DNA of 16,069 nt from JAENVT01 sp031412355 (GTDB lineage Bacteria; Actinomycetota; Acidimicrobiia; Acidimicrobiales; Ilumatobacteraceae). The stretch spans positions 1 to 16,069 of the forward strand of contig JANOCR010000337.1 in assembly GCA_031412355.1 (NCBI GenBank), given 5' to 3'. This document shows, piece by piece, positions 6,433 through 13,392 of the stretch. The notes below the pieces were generated by a model that was given only the letters and a program-made list of their open reading frames with translations, had not been told where the DNA came from and made no database searches. The position numbers were made by a program, and so were the translations under genes. Numbering within the stretch: the stretch's first letter is position 1; each line of letters starts with the position of its first letter.

Positions 6433-8346
6433 TCAGCGTCCCGTGTAGCGGAAAATCCACAGGCCGCTGTCACGGTCACTGGCCAGGATCAGCGTCTGGC
6501 CGGCCCACCTTCCTCCAAGGAGTCGGTGGACCTCCACGCCCCAGAAGTTGTTCCCGTTCTCGTCGATGTAGTGACCCACTTCCTCGATGCCGTCCTTGCC
6601 GTAGCGGATGACGCGCAGTCCAGCCGAGTAGTAGGAGAGATAGGCGAGATCGGACCGGCGCGGGTCGACCGCCACCTCGTGGACAGAAAGGTCGCCGGAC
6701 CCCTGCGCGAAGGCCGGGTCGAGGGCCTCATCGACGGCGTAGGCATCGATCTGTTCCATCGTCTTGCGATCGAGCAGCCGGACATAACCCCACCCGTCGA
6801 ACACGGAACCGACCGTGACCCGCTGGCCGATGGCGCCGATCGCCGGGGCTTCGGGGTAGGTGAAGCTGACGGGGGTGTCGAAGATCAGGTGGAACGCCTC
6901 GTGCGTGGTGCACACGGCGACGATCTCATCGACGAATGCTCCCGATCCGCAGAACGCCACGTCCGCAGCGACGTGACGGTTGACCAGGACGACGGCATCC
7001 CAGCCTGCAAGAACCGCTTGGTGCGCCTTCTCACCCGGGAAGCAGGCCGCTTCCGTTGCGCCGGAATCGCCGGAGGGGCCTCGCTGCAACACCAGGATGC
7101 TCTCCTCGCCGGGTTGCAAGGACGCCGAGTAGCCGGGGATGCTCTCGGGCGTCGGGACCGGCACCGAGTTCGGACAGCCGTACCCGCCGTACACAACCGG
7201 ACCGTTCAAGGTCAGATCGCCGAGGATGGCGGGCGACGCTCCGCCGCCGACGAGGGACGCCTCGTACACGCCGGCGTTTGGCCCCGTCGTGATCCTGAAG
7301 TCGCTCGTGCGGTAGGGCGAGAAGTCTTCATCGGTCCCGACGATGTAGCGGCCGTTCGGGCTGAACTCTGCCTGGTGGGCATTGCCCTCCGGGAACTCGA
7401 AGTCCGGGAACAGGGTGTCGGGGAACGGATAGTCGCTGTCGGAGATGTACGTCGGGTTGGCGGGGTCGTCCACGTTCAGCAACACCCAGCCACCATCCCA
7501 GTACGACAGCAGCATGGTCCACGTGCCCTGGACTTTCTGCACGACCATGTCGTGAAGGTTCACCGATTGGAAGTTCCCGCTGCTGGCCAGCTCGTCCTGT
7601 TCGATGTCGAACAACGCGGCGAGATCCATCTCGACCAGCAACTGCGGGTTCCTCGGGTCGGTGATCTCGAGGATGTCGACGTCTGCGAACTCCTCGTTGT
7701 CGACGATCACGACGAACGCTCGGCGACCCTGCTGCCACGCGAAGGCGCTGTGGATCTGGTTGTATTCGCTGAAGAAGCCGCCGGGGACATTGTCGCCGTT
7801 GTTGGCCGCGAGCACCTGCGGGTTCGTCGGGTCGGTGACGTCCCACAGCGACACACCGGCCTCACCGCCGAGCGCACAGAGCTCGTTGTTGAAGACGAGC
7901 ACCTGGCCCCGGAAGCTGCTCGTGCGAAGGTCCACGACCTGCGCTCCCTCACCGGGAAAGGCGCCCTCGCTGGCGTCGATGAAGCCGACCTGCACTGGAT
8001 TCGTCGGATCGGAGATGTCGATGATCGCCACGCCGGCGTCGAAGCAGCCCTCCGGATCGCGCACGGTGAGATATGCGTAGTTGCCGTAGGCCGCAACGTC
8101 GGCGACCCGACCCTCGGCCGCGCCGTCGATGTCGACCCGGCCGACGAGCTCGACGTTCTCACTCGACCCTGCGAGATGGCCGTCGAGCGCGTCATGCTGC
8201 AGATCGGTGCCAAAGGGCGAGTCGACCACGTCGTCGGTCAGCGTCCCGACGATTCGCGGCACGGACGGTCGCGTTACCTGTGCGGCGACGACCGATGGAA
8301 TTGCAGCGGCCAAGATCACTCCGGCGAATGCCAACCTGGTCTTCAT
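6433..8346 (-). CDS. Secreted LVIVD-repeat beta-propeller protein with PA domain
   Basis: This 637-residue exported protein has a signal peptide of about 22 residues (ending VVAA|Q). LVIVD-type propeller repeats follow, recognisable by the D-x-x-D/x-P-x-N-P pattern: VAIIDISDPTNPVQVG (106), VSLWDVTDPTNPQVL (165), VDILEITDPRNPQLL (223) and WVLLNVDDPANPTYI (287). A protease-associated (PA) domain interrupts the propeller at about 367-482, with the family features SILVLQRG, CFPGEKAHQAVLAGWDAVVLVN and late cysteines. The chain returns to propeller sequence at 513-637 (VHEVAVDPRRSDLAYLSYYSAGLRVIRYG). LVIVD proteins are surface proteins with unknown or binding functions, and PA domains often mediate protein binding or cover an active site. 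No protease catalytic domain is visible. The gene stands alone, ends at the transposase scar and starts near 8346 with a weak G-rich ribosome-binding sequence. Confidence 0.85.
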   Translation of the reverse strand: MKTRLAFAGVILAAAIPSVVAAQVTRPSVPRIVGTLTDDVVDSPFGTDLQHDALDGHLAGSSENVELVGRVDIDGAAEGRVADVAAYGNYAYLTVRDPEGCFDAGVAIIDISDPTNPVQVGFIDASEGAFPGEGAQVVDLRTSSFRGQVLVFNNELCALGGEAGVSLWDVTDPTNPQVLAANNGDNVPGGFFSEYNQIHSAFAWQQGRRAFVVIVDNEEFADVDILEITDPRNPQLLVEMDLAALFDIEQDELASSGNFQSVNLHDMVVQKVQGTWTMLLSYWDGGWVLLNVDDPANPTYISDSDYPFPDTLFPDFEFPEGNAHQAEFSPNGRYIVGTDEDFSPYRTSDFRITTGPNAGVYEASLVGGGASPAILGDLTLNGPVVYGGYGCPNSVPVPTPESIPGYSASLQPGEESILVLQRGPSGDSGATEAACFPGEKAHQAVLAGWDAVVLVNRHVAADVAFCGSGAFVDEIVAVCTTHEAFHLIFDTPVSFTYPEAPAIGAIGQRVTVGSVFDGWGYVRLLDRKTMEQIDAYAVDEALDPAFAQGSGDLSVHEVAVDPRRSDLAYLSYYSAGLRVIRYGKDGIEEVGHYIDENGNNFWGVEVHRLLGGRWAGQTLILASDRDSGLWIFRYTGR

Positions 8347-8740
8347 GGAACCCCCGTCTCATGTAAGAGAACAGAGCAGAGGCTCAGCCTGGGCGTTGGA
8401 CGCCCCCAGGGCTCGACCTCCGCTCCCTTGTGAAGAACAACCTAGCCGACGGAAGGAGTCCACTGTCAATGCCGGCCGATAGCTGGCCGTCGTGAGGAGG
8501 CACAGGAACTGCGGTCGCATCGACGACGCAAACGTCACCTGATGGGTGGCCGGCCGGGCCGGTCGATCACGTTCGCCTTGCCGACAGCGATGGCGAGATG
8601 ATCGATCGAGCCCGAGCGGCGTCAGCCAAGTCACACACCCCGTGCTCTTCATTACTGGCGACACCGGCGCCGCTTTGCGAAGCGCAGGCCCAACGTCTCG
8701 ACCTACGCAAGGTGCCGACGCCGGACCCTGGCGCGCCTGA
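8347..8740. other. Gap without a supported gene
   Basis: This is the 5' region of the LVIVD gene followed by the tail of the ruined histidine kinase. An imperfect hairpin (CCTGGGCG at 8388-8395 with CGCCCCCAGG at 8401-8410) could form in the LVIVD leader. Kinase-like sequence becomes unconvincing below about 8741. No complete gene was found on either strand. Confidence 0.6.
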
Positions 8741-9743
8741 CCAGGTGACCCGCCGGAAGCCGATGCCGCTGCCCGGGGCCTTCGTTGCTGCATGGCCGCG
8801 TCAGAACCGCTCGAACAGATGTGGTAACTCATCGTCGCCCAGGCCCGGGCCGGTGTCGGCGACTCTGAGAATCGCCCGATCGGTTGCGGCCTCGATTGTG
8901 ACTGTGATGCGGCCGCCGGGTGGCGTGAACTTGACAGAGTTGGGGATGAGGTTGACGACGATCTGTTGGAGCCGGTCAGGATCGGCGTTCGTCGGCGCCG
9001 GCTCACCGACGACGTCGATGGTGATGTCGCCCTTCTCAGCGAGCGGACCGAGCAGATCGACGGTGGTGCGGACAATGTCGGAGACATCTACGGGGACAGT
9101 GTGGAGTCGTAGACCCGCTGCTTGTGCGGACGACAGGATTTCGAGGTCGGCCACGAGTCGGCTGAGTCGCACAACTTCGTCATGGAGCGAGGCGAAGGCT
9201 GTGGGCGTCGGTTCGTCGATGCCGTCGAGCAGTGCTTCGGTGCTGCCCTGCAAAATGGTGGGCGGGTGCGGAGCTCGTGGACGACATCGGCGAGGAGGTT
9301 GCGGCGGAGCTGGTCCTCACGGTCAAGGTTGTCGGCCATCTCGTTGAACGCGTCGGCAAGGCTATGCAACTCGCCCGGCCGTCGACGACGACAGCCTGCG
9401 ACACCGGATCACCGCGTGGAGTGTCGACCGCGTGCAGGCCGTGCATGCGTGCCATCATCGCGGCCAATTCATCGGTGGGCGCGGCGATTACGACACCATC
9501 CGAGTCCAGTATGGCCAGCGTGGCCTGCCCCCGGCGGCCACCGTAGCAACGGAGATTAGATGGGCACCGTCCCAGCCGCCGGCTCGCACGTAGGCATCTG
9601 CGGCGGCGGCGGTCGCCGACAGGCCGTCGCGGCGACGCTGGTCAGACAACACCGACACCTCCGAGCGCGAGGCCACAACGATGAGCGCAGCGGACACCGC
9701 GACTGCGGCCATTGCGACCGCGAGGAACGCCCGACCAGCTCCC
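8741..9743 (-). pseudogene. Decayed sensor histidine kinase
   Basis: Read leftward, kinase domains appear in order but in different frames. A membrane segment (FLAVAMAAVAVSAALIVVA) and extracellular start run to SVATVAAGG. A frameshift near 9525-9535 leads into QATLAILDSDGVVIAAP and onward to VVVDGR. A break near 9370-9378 removes the second membrane helix and HAMP. LADAFNEMADNLDREDQL then leads to the H-box VVHELRT (His codon at 9277-9279). A one-base loss near 9262-9266 shifts into ILQGSTEALLDG. The ATPase region is NLIPNSVKFTPPGG, DTGPGLG and HLFERF, then TGA at 8801-8803 where FERFWRG kinases have Trp, followed by GSGIG and decay. Several independent lesions make this a pseudogene rather than sequencing error. 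Neighbouring copper-type genes suggest a metal-sensing origin (inferred). Confidence 0.85.
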
Positions 9744-9786
9744 TGATCTTGAGCTCGTCCTCGACGACAAGCACGGTCGCGGTCAT
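9733..9786 (-). pseudogene. Response-regulator stub (first ~18 codons)
   Basis: The ATG at 9786 opens MTATVLVVEDELKIRELV, the first beta strand and acidic pocket of an OmpR-type receiver domain. The frame then runs directly into DNA encoding the first membrane helix of the kinase in another frame. The rest of the regulator, with its phosphorylation site and DNA-binding domain, and the true start of the kinase are missing, so one deletion joined the two genes at about 9728-9743. The divergent direction relative to the operon at 9932 is typical of a regulator that once controlled it. Confidence 0.8.
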
Positions 9787-9873
9787 CAGAACGCCTCTCT
9801 CATTGCGATCATCTTCCCGCGCGTTCGGATAGCGCGCACTGGTGCGATGGAAACCAGTCAACCTGCACGCGGT

Positions 9874-9895
9874 CTCCACGCGACCTCCACACGTC
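9874..9895 (+). promoter_or_regulatory. Candidate OmpR-type tandem repeat before the metal operon
   Basis: Two adjacent 11-base units, CTCCACGCGAC and CTCCACACGTC (9 of 11 identical), lie 36 bases before the ATG at 9932. Tandem direct repeats with about 11-base period are how many OmpR-family response regulators bind, and such a regulator gene lies in ruins 90 bases away. An inverted repeat ACTGGT/ACCAGT (9838-9843, 9853-9858) lies just upstream. Function is inferred from position. Confidence 0.35.
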
Positions 9896-9931
9896 AGGTT
9901 CATCATGAGAGTCGACAAGGAGGCGCTCACC

Positions 9932-10306
9932 ATGAGACGCACAATGATCATCGGCGCAATAGCCGCCACAGCACTCACGATCGGACTCGGTGTCGGCGCA
10001 ACGCTGGCTGCCAGCGACCCGATCCCACCCCTGCCGGTTGCGTCGGTCACCACGACCGACGGCCACATGGACGATGTCAAGGATATGACATCGATGATGA
10101 ACGGGATCGGCATGACCGACATGGTGGGCGCAACGGGCATGGACGCTATGCACACATCGATGCACCAGGCCATAGCGGGCAGCGTGCCCGCTGACGTGCT
10201 CGCCGCTTGCGATGATGTCCACGCTTCGACGAGCGAGGCCCAGGCGCCTCCATCGACCGACCAAGCATCGAATCACACCGCCCACCACCCGGACGGCCAG
10301 CCATGA
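9932..10306 (+). CDS. Met/His-rich exported protein, unknown function (putative metal binding)
   Basis: This small 124-residue protein has an N-terminal signal or anchor (about 1-27, ending ATLAAS). The segment at 44-78 is dense in Met, His and Asp (GHMDDVKDMTSMMNGIGM, then MDAMHTSMHQ), followed by a CDDVH motif (93-97) and a His-containing polar tail (HTAHHPDG). Such Met/His clusters typically bind copper outside the cytoplasm; I do not recognise a named family. The ATG at 9932 was chosen over an in-frame start 90 bases upstream because it has a strong AAGGAGG ribosome-binding site and begins the hydrophobic segment. It is the first gene of a tight operon; its stop overlaps the next start (ATGA). 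Confidence 0.8.
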   Translation: MRRTMIIGAIAATALTIGLGVGATLAASDPIPPLPVASVTTTDGHMDDVKDMTSMMNGIGMTDMVGATGMDAMHTSMHQAIAGSVPADVLAACDDVHASTSEAQAPPSTDQASNHTAHHPDGQP

Positions 10307-10560
10307 AGCACCGCGACCATATGATCCTCTGCGGGATCGCGATACTCGTCGCCGTCATGCTGTTCGCCCGCCCAGGCGCCAGCCCACTCGCGGCCGGCTT
10401 CGGCTTTGCATTGCTGCTCTGCCCGATCGTCATGGGAATCGTGATGTGGCTCCTCATGCGCCAGCCCAAGAACTCCAGCTTTCCGCGTAAGCAGCGCGAC
10501 ATCCCGGAATCACAAGACGATGCCGCCCACAACCACATAGCGAACAGTGGACGGCCATGA
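10303..10560 (+). CDS. Small two-helix membrane protein (DUF2933-like)
   Basis: This 85-residue membrane protein has two hydrophobic helices (about 8-22 and 28-52) separated by a short PGASPLAAG turn. It starts with MKHRDHM and has a CPIVMGIVMWLLM motif in the second helix. The short MKH start, two helices and Cys-Pro near the end of the second helix resemble the DUF2933 family often found in heavy-metal clusters, but the match is judged by eye. The hydrophilic tail (53-85) is probably cytoplasmic. It is translationally coupled on both sides: ATGA overlaps with the gene before and the gene after. This places it in the metal operon. Function is unknown. Confidence 0.75.
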   Translation: MKHRDHMILCGIAILVAVMLFARPGASPLAAGFGFALLLCPIVMGIVMWLLMRQPKNSSFPRKQRDIPESQDDAAHNHIANSGRP

Positions 10561-11048
10561 ACGACGTGGAAACCGATCGAGGCGACGATCCGGGCGATGG
10601 CACCGACGGCGACAACGACCGTCGATCCGTCATCCGGATCATCCTCGCCGAGTTGGCCCTCGTGGCTCTCATCTTCGTCGGTGTCGCTGCCCTGATCCGG
10701 GGAGCAAGCGCTCCGGATCCGGCTGACGCCGCAAGCGCCGCCGCGTCGCCGACGGTCGAGCTCGGTGCACTTCCCGAGGCGACCGCTGACGTGTATCGAT
10801 ACGCAGCCGATCACGCAGGTCACTTCGCTGAGATTCCCTGCTACTGCGGCTGCGACCGCAGCCTCGGTCACCGCAACCTCGAGGACTGCTTCGTCAACGC
10901 CACGGGCGACTGGGATGCACACGCCTCCGGCTGCGGGGTCTGCACCGCAGAAGCCATCGCCGCACGCGAACAACTCGACGCCGGCGTCGCCATCAGCGAC
11001 GTGCGTCAATCAATCATCGACCGCTTCGGGCCACCACCCGCAGCCTGA
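10557..11048 (+). CDS. Membrane-anchored PCYCGC-motif protein
   Basis: This 163-residue protein has a short acidic N-terminus, one membrane anchor (about 25-48), an Ala/Pro linker and a C-terminal PCYCGC domain. The defining motif PCYCGC is at 94-99, followed by LGHRNLEDCFV and the downstream cysteine cluster HASGCGVC (122-129), so five further Cys/His ligand-like positions accompany the motif. The domain is named for the motif and its biochemical role is not established; the thiol density and neighbours suggest metal binding or thiol redox work outside the membrane. It is coupled to the preceding gene by an ATGA overlap and followed 15 bases later by the next gene. Confidence 0.88.
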   Translation: MNDVETDRGDDPGDGTDGDNDRRSVIRIILAELALVALIFVGVAALIRGASAPDPADAASAAASPTVELGALPEATADVYRYAADHAGHFAEIPCYCGCDRSLGHRNLEDCFVNATGDWDAHASGCGVCTAEAIAAREQLDAGVAISDVRQSIIDRFGPPPAA

Positions 11049-11063
11049 CCCTGGAGGCCAATC

Positions 11064-11633
11064 ATGACCAACACCCAACATCGAGCCGAGGGGCGCCGCC
11101 ACGCCCGCCACCGGACCTGGCTACTCACTTCAGCCGCCGCGATCGCGCTCGTCGGCGCATCTGTAGGCGCCATCGCCGCAGCCACATCCGGTGGCTCGTC
11201 GGCGTCAGGCACCGACTACAAACGAACAGGTGAGATCAACGCCATGGGCATGCCCGTACTCGAAACCCCGGGTACAGCGAGCGGCACGATCTCGACGAAA
11301 AGCCTGACGGCCACACCATCCACATGGGCACTCGGTCGCGTTCCGCTGGACGTCGCCGTCCGTCCCACGTGGCTGCTGCACAACATCGGTACCGATGCGA
11401 TCACGATCGGCGAGCCACACGTGCAGATCAACCAAGGCTGCTGCCCGGGAGCGTTCACCGTGCAAGGTCCGAGCAACCTCGACCCGGGCACCGACACCAA
11501 TCTCAGTTTCGAGCTCTCGATGCACCCCGGAATGGATGGTCCCCACGACATGACGATCCACGTCCCCGTGCGGCACGCCGATGGCGCCACGGAGACCATC
11601 AACCTCAGCGTCCTCGGCGACTTCCGCGACTGA
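11064..11633 (+). CDS. Membrane-anchored DUF1573-like protein with CC motif
   Basis: This 189-residue protein has a basic N-terminus, an anchor or signal helix (about 19-40), and an immunoglobulin-like beta domain. The pattern WALGRVPLDVAVRPTWLLHNIGTDAITIGEPHV (about 88-120) fits DUF1573-type domains, where a cysteine motif follows the first strands; here it is QGCCPG (125-129) rather than the more usual CGC. FELSMHPGMDGPHDMTIHVPV (149-169) adds Met and His residues. GGAGG lies eight bases before the ATG. As last gene of the overlapping cluster it is likely co-transcribed with the PCYCGC gene. A 49-base near-copy of codons 130-146 lies at 6071-6119. Role unknown; extracytoplasmic copper binding is a reasonable guess. 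Confidence 0.82.
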   Translation: MTNTQHRAEGRRHARHRTWLLTSAAAIALVGASVGAIAAATSGGSSASGTDYKRTGEINAMGMPVLETPGTASGTISTKSLTATPSTWALGRVPLDVAVRPTWLLHNIGTDAITIGEPHVQINQGCCPGAFTVQGPSNLDPGTDTNLSFELSMHPGMDGPHDMTIHVPVRHADGATETINLSVLGDFRD

Positions 11634-11940
11634 CCGTGGGGGCCGGTGTGTGGTGCTGCGGCCCAACTACGCGACCGACAAGGCTGGACCGGATCTCGCC
11701 ACCTGCTTCCGAACTTGCAGCACACCAGTGGCGGCGAATTACATAAGACCCTTCACCGCGACCGCAGATGGCCATCCTCCCCGAACCGCAATACCCAACG
11801 GTTGGGACGAACGGCCCTACTGAGACGTCCGCGACCCGGCTTGTGTCGATGTCAGTGGCGTGTTTCCAGTAGCGCGGCACCGTACGTACACGGCAGCACG
11901 GCACGTTCGTTTGCCTCACGAAGCCAATGGAGAGATCTAC
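11634..11940. other. 307-base gap, no gene seen
   Basis: No convincing coding frame, RNA gene or strong terminator is visible here. The final 60 bases presumably hold a promoter for the cupredoxin gene; no confident -35/-10 pair or operator was identified. Confidence 0.5.
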
Positions 11941-12417
11941 ATGAGCAAGCCACGACATATCACCCTCCTCGCGGTCGCCGCGCTGATGGCTGGCCTGATC
12001 GCCGGTTGCGGCCCAGATCCTTACGATGGGCCCGGTGCCAAACTCGACATCGTCGAGGACGATTTACGCGTGGTTGATGTGGAGATGACCGAGATGGCGT
12101 TCGGCCCGGCCAACATCGATGTCGCACTCGGCGAGACCGTTCGGCTGCGATTCCACAACGCCGGTGTCGTCGCCCACGAAGCCGTCATGGGTGACCTCGC
12201 CTTCCAAGAGGAACATGCTGCGGAGATGACGGGCGGCGACGCCCATCAGACGGACTCGCACGACGCAACCGCTGACGATCCGGAGGCCCTCGTCGTCGCT
12301 GCCGGTGACACGGCAGACATGGTGTACACCGCGGGTGACGCGGGCGCCCTGATCATCGGATGCCATCAGCCAGGCCACTGGGATGCCGGGATGAAATCGG
12401 ACCTCACCATCAGTTGA
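11941..12417 (+). CDS. Cupredoxin-domain lipoprotein
   Basis: This 158-residue lipoprotein has a signal peptide with lipobox IAGC (Cys23), then a plastocyanin-like fold. The type-1 copper ligands can be placed: His79 in the VVAHEAVMG segment, and Cys141, His146 and Met151 in GCHQPGHWDAGM, with the usual C-x4-H-x4-M spacing. A His/Asp-rich insertion (about 88-113, with HAAEMTGGDAHQTDSHD) lies between the first ligand and the cysteine and may bind extra metal. The start at 11941 was preferred over an upstream in-frame ATG because a GGAGAG site precedes it and the signal peptide begins there. It probably transfers electrons or holds copper at the outer face of the membrane. It lies 307 bases after the metal operon in the same direction. 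Confidence 0.92.
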   Translation: MSKPRHITLLAVAALMAGLIAGCGPDPYDGPGAKLDIVEDDLRVVDVEMTEMAFGPANIDVALGETVRLRFHNAGVVAHEAVMGDLAFQEEHAAEMTGGDAHQTDSHDATADDPEALVVAAGDTADMVYTAGDAGALIIGCHQPGHWDAGMKSDLTIS

Positions 12418-12520
12418 CGTCGTCATTTGCGTAGCGAGTCGAGCAGTCCGACTGTTTCGTTCATCCAGGCCGGGATGTTCCCGCTCGATCTCACCGATGC
12501 TGGACTGCAGAATCGGTTGT

Positions 12521-12538
12521 CTCGACCTCGGCGTCGAG
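12521..12538. terminator. Candidate hairpin between convergent genes
   Basis: CTCGAC (12521-12526) and GTCGAG (12533-12538) form a perfect six-base stem with a six-base loop, 15 bases after the hydratase stop and between it and the convergent cupredoxin gene. No T-run follows on either strand, so function as a terminator is uncertain. Confidence 0.3.
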
Positions 12539-12553
12539 GACTCCGAAGACCCG

Positions 12554-13378
12554 CTATTCGACTGGTGCCTGTAGCTGGATCACCGTTCTGGTCGGGACGG
12601 GGAACGGCGGGCGATGTACCGCGACTCGAGTCTCATCGTCGAACAGCGCTTCAACTTGATCGCCGAAGTCCAGCGGTACGGCCCGAGTCAGTCCGCCGGT
12701 GATGACGATGTCGCCAGCCTCGACGTGTCGACCCTGCAAGGCCAGTTGGCCGACCAGCCAGACAACACCCGCCGCTGGATGACCTGACGCGGCGCGTCCC
12801 GTCGCCGAACCGCATTCCGTGCCGTTGTGCAGAAGCACGACCGTGACCTCGTCCAGGCGTTCGATGCTGCTGAGTGCAGGCCCGACGACGACCTGCGCAG
12901 CAGAGGAGCCATCGGCCGTGTTGTCCTCGAGACGGAATCGATAGTCCGGGTACACGGAGTCCACGATCTCGAGACAGGCGAAAGCCTCGCCGACGGCGCC
13001 GAGCACCTCGTCCAAGTTCGCGTCACCGGGCAGCGAATGGTCGAAGCGAAGCCCGATCTCCGGTTCGACACGTGGTTGGATGAGCGCCAGGCCAGCATCG
13101 CCGTCATGAGCCACGAGCATTGCGTCGGTGAGTGGGCCGAAGTTCGGTTGATCGATCCCCATCTGGGCGCGCATCGCAAGCGAGGTATAGCCGAGCTTCC
13201 AGCCGACGACTTTCTCGCCGCGCTCCAGCCGGAGCGCAGCACCGGCACGCTGAATCGCGTACGCGTCGTCGATGGTGAGATCTATTGCCGACGAGATCGG
13301 GTCACATACCATGCGATCGCGACGCGCTGCCGCAAGCACAGCAGCCCACTCGGCTATCTCGGCTGCAGTCAACGACAT
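12554..13378 (-). CDS. 2-keto-4-pentenoate hydratase / 4-oxalocrotonate decarboxylase family enzyme
   Basis: This 274-residue enzyme of the MhpD/DmpE/DmpH branch of the fumarylacetoacetase superfamily has family hallmarks in order: GWKLGYTS with Lys61, IDQPNFGPLTDAML (75-88), the metal-binding EPEIGLRF (Glu105, Glu107), FACLEIVDS (Glu137), the DNTADGSS stretch (152-159), GRAASGHPAAGVVWLV and AGDIVITGGLTRAVPL. Members hydrate 2-hydroxypentadienoates or decarboxylate 4-oxalocrotonate in meta-cleavage pathways; sequence alone does not separate these. The start at 13378 gives a 14-base gap to the preceding gene and a GGGGGG ribosome-binding run; an upstream in-frame ATG at 13426 would overlap that gene by 34 bases. 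It is the second gene of a two-gene leftward operon. No other ring-cleavage genes are in the window. Confidence 0.88.
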   Translation of the reverse strand: MSLTAAEIAEWAAVLAAARRDRMVCDPISSAIDLTIDDAYAIQRAGAALRLERGEKVVGWKLGYTSLAMRAQMGIDQPNFGPLTDAMLVAHDGDAGLALIQPRVEPEIGLRFDHSLPGDANLDEVLGAVGEAFACLEIVDSVYPDYRFRLEDNTADGSSAAQVVVGPALSSIERLDEVTVVLLHNGTECGSATGRAASGHPAAGVVWLVGQLALQGRHVEAGDIVITGGLTRAVPLDFGDQVEALFDDETRVAVHRPPFPVPTRTVIQLQAPVE

Positions 13379-13392
13379 ACCCCCCGAAGCGG

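Noticed and set aside
6358..8433. Long rightward reading frame (691 codons) opposite the LVIVD gene
   Set aside because: Shadow frame: the leftward frame has a signal peptide, LVIVD repeats and a PA domain, while this one has no recognisable domain and is Val/Arg/Asp-rich as expected for an antisense of high-G+C coding DNA.
8630..8700. Rightward HPVLFITGDTG stretch resembling part of a receiver domain
   Set aside because: Only about ten residues look similar and there is no acidic pocket, phosphorylation site or conserved Lys; chance or a very old fragment cannot be told apart.
8359..9087. Leftward 242-codon frame over the kinase C-terminal region
   Set aside because: It runs out of frame with the kinase motifs (N-box, DTGPGLG, HLFERF); only its middle may contain eroded kinase tail sequence.
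10146..11009. Leftward 287-codon frame opposite the metal operon
   Set aside because: It overlaps three coupled rightward genes with recognised motifs (PCYCGC, membrane helices) and good translation signals.
12418..12520. Short leftward open stretch (IPAWMNETVGLLDSLRK) after the hydratase gene
   Set aside because: It looks a little like a protein C-terminus, but no domain or upstream continuation in frame was found.
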